This document shows positions 7,954-15,446 of a DNA stretch of 36,674 nucleotides, piece by piece. A program made the translations under genes and the position numbers. This DNA is from Candidatus Zipacnadia bacterium (lineage in GTDB: Bacteria > Armatimonadota > Zipacnadia > Zipacnadales > UBA5352). Every line of letters begins with the position of its first letter. The first letter of the stretch is position 1. The DNA is taken from positions 1 through 36,674 of the forward strand of contig JALGTR010000008.1 in assembly GCA_029821265.1 (NCBI GenBank), written 5' to 3'. The notes under the pieces are model-generated. The model was not told the DNA's origin. It did not search any database and saw nothing but the letters and a program-made list of their open reading frames with translations.

Positions 7954-9936
7954 ATGCAGCTGACAACGCTGATGGCGGCCATGGCTGTGGCCGCGCCGCT
8001 GCTGACGCAGACTGACCTGAGCGATCCAGCCGAGCCGTGGGCCGACGGCGCGAGCGGTGTCACGCACGATCTGCCGGTGCTCTTCGAACCGGTGCGTGTC
8101 GATGGTCAGACCGCGCGCTGCTGGGGCCGCGAATATATGCTCGCCGCGCCCTTCCCGACGCAGGTGACAAGCCAGGATGAAGCGATGCTTGCCGGACCGA
8201 TCCGCGTGGTGGTGGAGACTGGCGGCGAGCGCCACGTTTTGGCCGAAGGTCCGGTGGAGCTGGGTGAGGTGCGCGATGATCGCATCGAGTTCAGCGGAGC
8301 AAGCGCCGCGGGACCGGTCTCGCTGACGACGTCGGGCTGGCTCGAGTACGATGGCTGCATGCAGGTGACGCTCGAGGCCTCTGGAGATGCTACCGTTGAG
8401 CGCCTCGCCATCGAGATCCCCCTGCGGCCGGAGATCGCGCAGTTCATGCACGTGTCGAGCCAGTGGGGCAAGTACATCTATGAACGTATCAATGATGTCG
8501 GCTGGCGCTGGCAGTCGGACTGGCAGGCGCTCGCGTGGTTCGGTGATCACAACCGCGGGCTGACCTTCGTCACACAGCGACCTGCCAAATGGGTCGGGGC
8601 CGGTGACAACCAGCTGCAGGTCGAGCGTACCGAGGAGGCGGTGGTGTTCCGCGCCAATCTCATCTCCGAGCCGACCGTGCTGGGTGCTCGCGACTGGACG
8701 ATCGGACTTCAGGCCACGCCTGGCAAGCCGATGCCCGACCGATGGCATGGCCGGCACGTCGGCCAGGGCGGCCTGGTCTCGCCGGAGGAGGCGCGACACC
8801 AGCGGGATCTTGGGCAGACCGTCGCCCTGATGTGGAACAGTCTCGAAACGGAGTTCAGCTATCCCGAGCCGTCAGATCCTGAGGCCTTCCGCGCGGCAGT
8901 TCAGGCCTATCACGACGCAGGGATGCAGGTGGTGATCTACATCACCCTCTCTGGCGTGGGCCCCGCCGAGGTCCATCAGCGCCATCGTGACGAGTGGATG
9001 ATGCAGAATGCGGAGGGTGAGCCGCTGTTCGCCCAGGAGCCCGATGAGCGCGGTTTCGAGGGTTTCTCGAGCACCTGCCCGGCGAGCGGCTTCGCTGACT
9101 GGCTGGTCTGGGCGGTCGATCGTGCGATGGAGGACTACGACCTCGATGGCGTGTATATCGATAACGCCGGCCCCTACTACTGCCACAACGAAGCCCACGG
9201 CTGCGGCGGGGAGGATGGCGTTTGCTACCCCTACTTCGCCACCCGCGAGCTGCACAAGCGCCTGTGGAATGTCGTGCACGGTCGCAAGCCCGAAACCGGC
9301 GTCGTCTGGGAGCACAACTCCCGCACGTCCAACAGCTTCAACCTGACCTTCTGCGACGTCTACTCCGATGGTGAGCACTTCCGGGTGATCTCAGAGGGAA
9401 CGCCCGAGCAGATCACGCGCCTACTGCTTGACGTCACGGGATCTGGCAAACAGTGGGGCGCCCGACCGTGCTTCCTGCCGTCCGCCCTCAATCTGCGTGA
9501 GGAGTACACCGACTGGATGCTCTGCCGACTGCTGCCCTGGGGCAATGTGATGATGTCGGTCCCAAGCTGGTTCGACTACTCGCGGCAGATCCCGGTTCAG
9601 CAGGCCCGACTGCGCTTCGGCCTCGGCCGGACGCCGCTCTCCTGGTACACGCCCGAGGCCACTCCGCAGTGGCTGCCGGTGGGCCCTGAGGAGCTGTGGG
9701 TGGGCGGCTACCGGACGTCCGATAACCGTGTCATGCTGACGCTGGGCAACCCGACTGAGCAGAAGCTGGCTGCGCGGATGGATCTGCGCCCGGTGCAGGC
9801 TGAGCTGGGCGGCGAGGTCGAGATCACAGACGCTCTTACTGGCGCTCCCTGCCCCCCGATCGGGCGCAACATGGTCCTCGCGGTGCCGGCGAACTCGTTC
9901 CGCATTGTCACCATCGAGCCGAGGGCGGCACAGTGA
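7954..9936 (+). CDS. Secreted glycoside hydrolase-like protein (GH123/DUF6067 type)
   Basis: 660-residue predicted secreted protein with a short signal peptide (about residues 1-20). The N-terminal beta region contains WQALAWFGDHNRGLTFV and IGLQATPGKPMPD, which recall the N-terminal domain of GH123-like/DUF6067 proteins. A TIM-barrel region follows, with VVIYITLSG, DLDGVYIDNAG (near 395) and VVWEHNS (near 452), where Asp and Glu residues sit at strand ends as in glycosidases. The C-terminal part resembles a small beta domain. The substrate is not known, and the assignment to GH123 is by motif resemblance only. It overlaps the next gene by 4 bases (GTGA), implying translational coupling, and follows a Gfo/Idh/MocA dehydrogenase. 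Confidence 0.78.
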   Translation: MQLTTLMAAMAVAAPLLTQTDLSDPAEPWADGASGVTHDLPVLFEPVRVDGQTARCWGREYMLAAPFPTQVTSQDEAMLAGPIRVVVETGGERHVLAEGPVELGEVRDDRIEFSGASAAGPVSLTTSGWLEYDGCMQVTLEASGDATVERLAIEIPLRPEIAQFMHVSSQWGKYIYERINDVGWRWQSDWQALAWFGDHNRGLTFVTQRPAKWVGAGDNQLQVERTEEAVVFRANLISEPTVLGARDWTIGLQATPGKPMPDRWHGRHVGQGGLVSPEEARHQRDLGQTVALMWNSLETEFSYPEPSDPEAFRAAVQAYHDAGMQVVIYITLSGVGPAEVHQRHRDEWMMQNAEGEPLFAQEPDERGFEGFSSTCPASGFADWLVWAVDRAMEDYDLDGVYIDNAGPYYCHNEAHGCGGEDGVCYPYFATRELHKRLWNVVHGRKPETGVVWEHNSRTSNSFNLTFCDVYSDGEHFRVISEGTPEQITRLLLDVTGSGKQWGARPCFLPSALNLREEYTDWMLCRLLPWGNVMMSVPSWFDYSRQIPVQQARLRFGLGRTPLSWYTPEATPQWLPVGPEELWVGGYRTSDNRVMLTLGNPTEQKLAARMDLRPVQAELGGEVEITDALTGAPCPPIGRNMVLAVPANSFRIVTIEPRAAQ

Positions 9937-10409
9937 GCCAGCAGGGAACCGAGAACGCATTCACTCGCCGGCTGCTCAGCGTGCTCGGCGGGGTGGGGAT
10001 CGTCTGGGGCCTGATACTGCTGCTGGGCAACACGTGGGTGCACATGATGATCGCGAACCGTGTCCAGCCCGGGCAGTTCAGCGCGGAGATGGTCTCGGCG
10101 GCGTTCGGGCCGGGACTTCTGGCGATGGGTAAAGGCGCGTTCGCTGTGGTGGCGGCGATCGGGGTCATCTCACGCGGCCGCTGGGGCCTGTGGGCCGCGC
10201 GGATCTACCTCGTCGCGATGGTCGCGGCAGCGGGCTTTGGGGCACTGTCGATGGCGGCGGTCGAGGGCTACTACGACCCTACGCCGGAGCTGTACGCCTG
10301 GGCCGGCGGTGTGAGCTTCGTCCGGGCTCTGCTCGCGTACGGCCTCCTGCTGTGGCTCTTCACCCGCGAGGAGGTCGTGCGTCAGTTCGGCGGCCCGCCG
10401 GACGAGTGA
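9933..10409 (+). CDS. Small four-helix integral membrane protein
   Basis: 158-residue protein with four hydrophobic segments, at about residues 15-38, 55-78, 85-108 and 123-143, and a charged C-terminal tail. No recognised family. The start is GTG inside the last codons of the upstream glycosidase-like gene (4-base GTGA overlap), so it is probably translated by reinitiation. The physical link to a secreted glycosidase and a sugar dehydrogenase suggests, without proof, a role in the same envelope or carbohydrate process. A terminator follows for the opposite strand only. Confidence 0.75.
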   Translation: MSQQGTENAFTRRLLSVLGGVGIVWGLILLLGNTWVHMMIANRVQPGQFSAEMVSAAFGPGLLAMGKGAFAVVAAIGVISRGRWGLWAARIYLVAMVAAAGFGALSMAAVEGYYDPTPELYAWAGGVSFVRALLAYGLLLWLFTREEVVRQFGGPPDE

Positions 10410-10508
10410 TGCGCGGCTTCTGACACTGCACGGTTGAGGCGCATTCCTCCTGCCCGGATCATCGCCGTCTTCTCCCGCGACCATCAACGTTGACCCGGGT
10501 ACGTGAAA

Positions 10509-10532
10509 AGGGCCCGGCCAAAGCCGGGCCCT
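10509..10532 (-). terminator. Rho-independent terminator for the minus-strand lipoprotein operon
   Basis: Perfect 10-bp stem, AGGGCCCGGC at 10509-10518 with its complement at 10523-10532 and a CAAA loop. Read on the minus strand it is followed by a short T-run (complement of AAAA at 10506-10509). It lies 21 bases beyond the lipoprotein stop and may also end the plus-strand operon. Confidence 0.82.
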
Positions 10533-10553
10533 GGTCTGCAGCGAAATGCGCGC

Positions 10554-11714
10554 CTACTTGGTGCCGACTGCGCTCGCCGTGGTGCCGGACGGGTTCGCTG
10601 GCAGCGTCGCATCGTCGGGTGGGACGACGCTGACGGTACCGTCTGAGGCCACCACGATGTCGAATGGACGCCACCAGTTCGGCGGCTCGACGGGATAGCC
10701 TTCACCGTTGTCGGTCGAGAAGGTGTGCGGGCCGACGGTGCGAACAAGCGTGTTCGCTGCGAGCCCGCCGGTAATGACCCGGAGCGTCACGTTGTAGCTC
10801 GTGGCCTCGTCGAGGTCATAGCTGTTGACCGCAATGCGGAAGCGGCCCTCCTCGAATCCCGTGCAGGTGAAGTTCTCGGGACCGAAGCCCTGAGTGTCAT
10901 CCCTGTCGAGTTGTCCGACGGAGACCGCCTTGTGCCAGTAGGCGGAGTGTTCGTCGATGCCCGGGGTCCAGGTGTGCAGGTCCGGATCGCTGGTTCCCTC
11001 GTCCCACGTCATGGTCACGCGGAAGTAGAAGTCGGCGCCAGCTTCGGGCTGCCACTGGACCTCGATCGGCTCTTCCGGGTAGAGGATGGTGCAGGCCGCG
11101 TTGGAGACCAGCACCTGGAACGTGTTGACACCCGGCGCCAGGAAGAACAGCTGGCTGAAGCTGCCGTTGGGCGCCACCGATGTCACCGTGGGCTGCCCGC
11201 CCTGGAAGATGATCAGCGTGTCAGAGTCGCTGTTCGTCACAGTTCCGCTGAGCACGACTGTGCCGGCAGTCTCGTTGACCTCACCGGCGTTGACGGTGAC
11301 CTCAGGGCACTCCGTGGGATTGCCCTCGGTTAGCTGACCGAGCGTGATCTGAACTGTCTGGTCCTCGCCGGTCACCTGCACGATCGTGTGGATCGTCCGG
11401 TAGCCCTCTGCCGAAGCGGTGACGGCATACAGCCCGGCGGGAATCTCATCGAAGCAGACGAGGCCCTCTTCGTTGGTCTCGTCACGCTCAAGGACGGCCG
11501 GGTCGCGGGTTGCCCCGACATAGACATACGCATCGGGCAGCGGCAGCTGCTCGATCCCCTCCAGAACCTGGACGCAGAGTTGCCCTGACGGCCCGACGGC
11601 GCCGTCAGGTGACGGCAGGGTCGGTCCGAAGCCTCCGGAGCAGCCGGCGATCAACAATGCTGCCACCGCGGCAATCATCAAAACTCCGCACCGAGCACTC
11701 ATTCTCCTGATCAC
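10554..11714 (-). CDS. Lipoprotein with regulatory-like beta domain and DUF2135-like domain
   Basis: 386-residue predicted lipoprotein. The signal peptide ends in LIAGC and is followed by a Gly/Pro-rich linker. Residues about 45-115 look like a carboxypeptidase-regulatory-type beta-sandwich (ETNEEGLVCFDEIPAGLY). A middle Ig-like stretch carries GTVVLSGTVTN. From about 225 the pattern FRVTMTWDEGTSDPDLHTW, LDRDDTQGFGPENFTC and FRIAVNSY matches DUF2135-like (YfaP-type) proteins. GTG at 11714 has AAAGGAG at 8 bases; a start at the fifth codon (ATG) is an alternative. It lies 24 bases downstream of the barrel-like gene, so both form one operon ending at the hairpin near 10520. Function unknown; probably an outer-membrane surface or adhesion-type component. 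Confidence 0.83.
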   Translation of the reverse strand: MIRRMSARCGVLMIAAVAALLIAGCSGGFGPTLPSPDGAVGPSGQLCVQVLEGIEQLPLPDAYVYVGATRDPAVLERDETNEEGLVCFDEIPAGLYAVTASAEGYRTIHTIVQVTGEDQTVQITLGQLTEGNPTECPEVTVNAGEVNETAGTVVLSGTVTNSDSDTLIIFQGGQPTVTSVAPNGSFSQLFFLAPGVNTFQVLVSNAACTILYPEEPIEVQWQPEAGADFYFRVTMTWDEGTSDPDLHTWTPGIDEHSAYWHKAVSVGQLDRDDTQGFGPENFTCTGFEEGRFRIAVNSYDLDEATSYNVTLRVITGGLAANTLVRTVGPHTFSTDNGEGYPVEPPNWWRPFDIVVASDGTVSVVPPDDATLPANPSGTTASAVGTK

Positions 11715-11738
11715 GATGCATTCTCCTTTCTGAAGCGT

Positions 11739-12626
11739 CTACCAGGTCCACCCGAGACGCGCGCCAACGCCGACGGAGCCGTCCGGCGCCGCGATTGCGG
11801 ACGTCGCGGGTGTGGGCCCGGCTGCGGTGGTTGCGAATATGTCGAGCGTCCAGTTCCGGCTGCTGCCCAGATCAACGCTTGCACCCGCTGACCAGGCGAT
11901 CTCCTCGGTCACCTCGTTGGTGACGTCGTCGATGCTGTTTGAATCACTTACCGGATACGCGGCATCGGCGAAGACGTCAATGTTGCCCGACAGCCGGTGT
12001 CGCAGCGCGCCACCGATCATGATCGGATTTCCGAAGCCCTCGATGTAGGGGCCGTTGGGGCCCTGCATGACCTGGCCGGAGGGCATGACGTAGTTGCTGC
12101 CGACGGGCATTCGAGTGCCAAACCAGACGATCTTCGGTTCGATGATCAGCAGCGTTGAGTTCGGGTTGCCGAACTCAATCGGCAGGGAGACGGCGGGAAC
12201 GACGTCATCAAGATACGCCGCCATCATCGTCTGGGTGTTGACGCCGCGCGAATCCTGCGTCTGTGCATCCGCCCCCGCTCGCAGCGCCACTCGAGGCCCA
12301 CCGTCCATCAGCAGGACCTTGAGATCCAGCACCAGCGCCTGATAGTCCGAGTGTCGCACCACACCGTTAACGGGATCCTCTCCGGTCGTCTCAAAGTCAA
12401 CGATCCCGATAGACGCATCAGCGTCCTCACCCATCTCTCCGCGGATCATGAAGCTCCATGAATCGTTGTCCTCTTCGAACACACGGTAGTCACCACGAAG
12501 CTCAATATCATCCCCCTGCCATGGCGTGGCTGATGGGATGTTCGGCGTCCCGACCTGCGCCCAGCAGGCCATGGTCGTTAGGAACATCCCGACAACCACA
12601 AGTGCTACGACTCTGGTTCGTGGCAT
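11739..12626 (-). CDS. Probable outer-membrane beta-barrel protein
   Basis: 295-residue predicted secreted protein. The signal peptide (about 1-23) ends in ACWAQ. The mature part has alternating polar and hydrophobic strands, many aromatic residues, and ends in VGVGARLGWTW; an aromatic last residue is typical of barrels inserted by the Bam machinery. No named family is recognised. ATG at 12626 is chosen because it follows CAGGAGAG and yields a good signal peptide, though the frame stays open well upstream. The next gene in the operon is a lipoprotein only 24 bases away, so the two proteins may form one envelope complex. That pairing is inference. Confidence 0.75.
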   Translation of the reverse strand: MPRTRVVALVVVGMFLTTMACWAQVGTPNIPSATPWQGDDIELRGDYRVFEEDNDSWSFMIRGEMGEDADASIGIVDFETTGEDPVNGVVRHSDYQALVLDLKVLLMDGGPRVALRAGADAQTQDSRGVNTQTMMAAYLDDVVPAVSLPIEFGNPNSTLLIIEPKIVWFGTRMPVGSNYVMPSGQVMQGPNGPYIEGFGNPIMIGGALRHRLSGNIDVFADAAYPVSDSNSIDDVTNEVTEEIAWSAGASVDLGSSRNWTLDIFATTAAGPTPATSAIAAPDGSVGVGARLGWTW

Positions 12627-12763
12627 CTCTCCTGATCCTCCTTCGGACTCGAGTGATTTCCCTGCCTCCGTATCCTCAGCATCACGCTGCGATGCGCGGT
12701 AGACCTCCCCTTTCGCTGGTGGCAAGTTCGTGCGTTCGATCCTCACTTCCGGATGCATTGTCG

Positions 12764-13363
12764 TCAAGTCCGACCGCCATTTGCGTCCCTGGCGGCGAGA
12801 CAGCCGCACCATGTTTGCCGGTAGATTCCCCACTCCTTCGACAGCTCCACGCTCCGCTGGAAACCACCGCGCTTCTTGAAGTCCTCGCCAAGCCACTCCA
12901 GGCAGTACTGCCACGCCACCTCGCGGCCGATGGTGTTTATGCGCTCGGCGCTTTTGTGTGGGCTGATCGTCAGGGTCGTTGCGATGGTCTCGACGCCGTG
13001 TTCGCTCGCCCACATTGCCGTCCGCTCCAGACGCATCCGGAAGCACACGTCACAGCGCCTGCCGCCCTCAGGCTCCTCCATCAGCCCCTTGCAAAGCTCA
13101 TGCCAGCGCTCAACGTCGCACTCCAGCTCGGCCAGAGGCACACCCGAGCGCTCGGCGACCGTTCGCATCCCCTCCAGTCGCCTCGCGTACTCTGCCGCCG
13201 GCTGGATGTTCGGGTTGTGCCAGACCGCCGTCACACGCCAGTCCGAAGCCAGCCGCTCGAGCACCGCGGACGCGCAGGGCCCGCAGCACACGTGCAGGGC
13301 CAGCGATGCCCGATGCTGCTCGTCCCCGTCACCGGCTGCCGATTCGTCTCGCTCGGCGCTCAT
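12764..13363 (-). CDS. queH: Epoxyqueuosine reductase QueH
   Basis: 199-residue QueH (DUF208) protein, which reduces epoxyqueuosine to queuosine in tRNA anticodons and replaces the cobalamin-dependent QueG. HVCCGPCASAVLERL near the N-terminus supplies the CC motif. RRCDVCFRMRLE gives the central CxxC, and TWCGCLAAR the C-terminal CxC pair. HNPNIQP and SPHKSAERI also fit the family. Start ATG at 13363 overlaps the upstream DUF4432 stop by 4 bases (ATGA), so it is probably translated by coupling. The open frame extends 27 codons further but lacks family residues. No other queuosine genes are in the window. Confidence 0.93.
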   Translation of the reverse strand: MSAERDESAAGDGDEQHRASLALHVCCGPCASAVLERLASDWRVTAVWHNPNIQPAAEYARRLEGMRTVAERSGVPLAELECDVERWHELCKGLMEEPEGGRRCDVCFRMRLERTAMWASEHGVETIATTLTISPHKSAERINTIGREVAWQYCLEWLGEDFKKRGGFQRSVELSKEWGIYRQTWCGCLAARDANGGRT

Positions 13364-14451
13364 CGCCCTGCAGCCGTCACCTCGCCGCTTTCGTCGATGT
13401 GCGCGACCCGGTCGATATCGTCGTAGGCAACCGCGCGCAGCCACGTCCGGCGCGTCTCACCCGGTTCCATCTGCAGTTGGGTGCCGGCCTCGATGGCGTT
13501 GGTGAGGATCGCGGGGTAGCTGCTGAACGGCTCGAGAGCCAGCGTGTAGAACCGCCCGAAGCTCGGCCAGCCCTCGGAGCCGCCGAGTGGCATCCACAAC
13601 CAGATGTGGCGGAATGTCTCGAGATCGAAGCTGATGCCGAAGCCCAGCCTCATCGTCTGGCTCGTCACGGCCCACCATCCTGATTCGAGGTCGGTGAGGT
13701 AGACCATATCATCCACTGCGGCCTCGGGGGGTGGCACGACGCTCAGATCCACCTCCTGGCCATGACGAGAGATCCCGACCGGCCACTCGAAGCGCTGCTC
13801 GGGCTCGAAGCGGCTCTCCTCCCCCACGTTCGGGTCACAGACCACTGTGCGCGCGCCGCAGTCGATCCGGCAGTCCTCCATCAGAAAGCGGCTGCCAAGC
13901 GCGGGGTGATGACCCCACATCAGGTCCATCGGCTCTCGCGCCTCGTTGGTCAGCGCCTCATCGATCTCAAGCACCCCACTGCCACTGCGAAGGGTGAAGG
14001 TTTTCTCGAGTAGAAACGGCGTGCGATTCGTCCGCACCCACGTTTTCGCCGCAACGCACTCAGGGTCGTCGCGGATGATCTGGCAGCGCCACGGAACGCC
14101 CCAGACCTCACCGTGCAGGCCCATCTCCACGCCCTTATAGGTGCAGACGCGTCCGCCGTTGGGCATGCACTCCTGCCAGCCGCCCTCGTAGAAATCCGAG
14201 AACGGACCGATGCTCGGCGCGACCATGTCCAGCGCCTTCTCAGGGTTCCGGACCCCGCGCGGCGTTCGCCACATGAAATCGGTGTCGCTGGGTTTGTGCA
14301 GGAACTCGTAGATGTCCGTGCCCTTATCGAGCAGGATCGTCACGCGCACGAGTTCGTTCTCGAGCACGAGAAGTCGCATCCCGCGGTAGGTGAACTCGTC
14401 GCTGATGCGTGCGCCGAAGTTGCGTTCGTGGGTGTATAGTTCGAAGCTCAT
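13360..14451 (-). CDS. Aldose 1-epimerase-like protein (DUF4432-type)
   Basis: 363-residue protein of the galactose mutarotase-like superfamily, close in look to DUF4432 proteins. Visible features are GMRLLVLENELVRVTILLDKGTDIYE at the start (quoted here as two joined strands), LMWGHHPALGSRF in the centre, and MPLGGSEGWPSFGRFYTLALE near the end; His and Glu residues in these regions are candidates for sugar handling. No signal peptide, so cytoplasmic. The start ATG has only a weak GGTGAGG upstream. It overlaps queH by 4 bases, an unexpected pairing of sugar and tRNA-modification genes. The exact sugar substrate is unknown. Confidence 0.85.
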   Translation of the reverse strand: MSFELYTHERNFGARISDEFTYRGMRLLVLENELVRVTILLDKGTDIYEFLHKPSDTDFMWRTPRGVRNPEKALDMVAPSIGPFSDFYEGGWQECMPNGGRVCTYKGVEMGLHGEVWGVPWRCQIIRDDPECVAAKTWVRTNRTPFLLEKTFTLRSGSGVLEIDEALTNEAREPMDLMWGHHPALGSRFLMEDCRIDCGARTVVCDPNVGEESRFEPEQRFEWPVGISRHGQEVDLSVVPPPEAAVDDMVYLTDLESGWWAVTSQTMRLGFGISFDLETFRHIWLWMPLGGSEGWPSFGRFYTLALEPFSSYPAILTNAIEAGTQLQMEPGETRRTWLRAVAYDDIDRVAHIDESGEVTAAGR

Positions 14452-14539
14452 CCCGCCGCCTCACCTCACCGATGGAGGATCGTCGTCTCTCTCCTGCCTG
14501 TCGCACGGAGATTCGCCGCTGCGCAGCGAACACCTCTTC

Positions 14540-14579
14540 GCATGCAGGACCGCGGCGTGGGCGCGGCGAACCTGCATGC
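14540..14579. repeat. 9-bp inverted repeat between divergent genes
   Basis: GCATGCAGG at 14540-14548 is perfectly repeated in inverted form at 14571-14579, with 22 GC-rich bases between. It lies in the 209-base gap between the DUF4432 gene and a lipoprotein gene that diverge from each other. It could be an operator or a leader hairpin for the lipoprotein mRNA. A second palindrome, GCTGCGCAGC, lies just to its left. Confidence 0.4.
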
Positions 14580-14660
14580 CGCTGCGGGAACATCCTCCCC
14601 GGCTCAAACGGTCTAACTACCGTCGCCGACCGCCCCGACCGCACTGGGAGACATCAGACC

Positions 14661-15347
14661 ATGAAACTTGCGCGCATCGCACTTGTCATCACCGCTACAG
14701 CAGCCCTCATCGCCTTCGCGGGATGCGGAGGAGGCGGCGGAGGCGGCAACGCCGGCTCGACCAGCTACCTGCCCATGTCCGTGGGCAACACGTGGGATTA
14801 CACGCTCACGCTCGCGTCCGACCTCGTCCCCGTGCAGGTCGATCAGAACCGGGAGTTTCCGTACCACGAGACCGTCACCGGCACCGCGACCCTCGGGGAG
14901 ACCGCCTATTACGTCATCGAGACCGTACGTGAGGCGGCACATGGCTTCGAGGAGAGCCGCTTTCAGCAGTTCCGGCGCGTGGACGACGAAGCGGTCTACG
15001 CCCGCGCCTCAGTCCGGGACCCCGATTCAGGGCTGGTGGTGAAGACGTACGATCTACCGTTCCTGCAACTGCCGCCTGTGGAGGGCGAGACCTGGCAGGA
15101 TCCCGAGTTCCCCGATACCACCTTCACCACACTGAGCACCTCCGACCGCGTCACGGTGCCGGCCGGGACCTTCACGTGCGTGCGAGTGGATCAGGAGTCG
15201 GACTTCGTGCCTGAGGGCGAGGAGGACCCGGTGCACTTCGTCGTGAGCACCTGGTACGCGCAAGGGGTGGGCATCGTGAAGGACGAGACCCGCGAGGACG
15301 ACGTCCTTACCTCGAAGCTGGAGCTGCTCTCCTACATCGTGAACTGA
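14661..15347 (+). CDS. Lipoprotein, uncharacterised
   Basis: 228-residue predicted lipoprotein. The signal peptide ends in the lipobox FAGC and is followed by seven glycines, an extreme flexible tether. The mature domain opens with YLPMSVGNTWDYTLTL and later has VTVPAGTFTCVRVDQES and WYAQGVGIVKDE. This set recurs in uncharacterised lipoproteins of several diderm phyla, but I cannot attach a function to it. ATG at 14661 is chosen for the clean signal peptide; GGGAG lies 11 bases upstream. The gene diverges from DUF4432 and converges on a glycosidase-like gene, with a strong hairpin in between. Confidence 0.82.
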   Translation: MKLARIALVITATAALIAFAGCGGGGGGGNAGSTSYLPMSVGNTWDYTLTLASDLVPVQVDQNREFPYHETVTGTATLGETAYYVIETVREAAHGFEESRFQQFRRVDDEAVYARASVRDPDSGLVVKTYDLPFLQLPPVEGETWQDPEFPDTTFTTLSTSDRVTVPAGTFTCVRVDQESDFVPEGEEDPVHFVVSTWYAQGVGIVKDETREDDVLTSKLELLSYIVN

Positions 15348-15376
15348 CGGCTCGCGCTGCTCGCGTGAGGATGGCC

Positions 15377-15420
15377 GCAGGGCGTCCCTATCGGCGGATC
15401 GCCGCACCGGGACGCCCTGC
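15377..15420. terminator. Bidirectional hairpin between convergent genes
   Basis: GCAGGGCGTCCC at 15377-15388 pairs perfectly with 15409-15420. Inside it CGGCG and CGCCG can extend the structure. It sits between the lipoprotein stop (15347) and the minus-strand glycosidase stop (15447). No strong U-tract on either side. Confidence 0.65.
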
Positions 15421-15446
15421 CATGCCGCTCGCCCCCACCCGCGGCA

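Noticed and set aside
12725-12755. tRNA-like T-arm (GTGCGTTCGATCCTCAC)
   Set aside because: The stem has a mismatch, and no D-arm, anticodon arm or acceptor stem is found around it.
12739-12767. TTGACG on the minus strand as promoter for the barrel operon
   Set aside because: The -10 position reads GAGGAT, too far from consensus.
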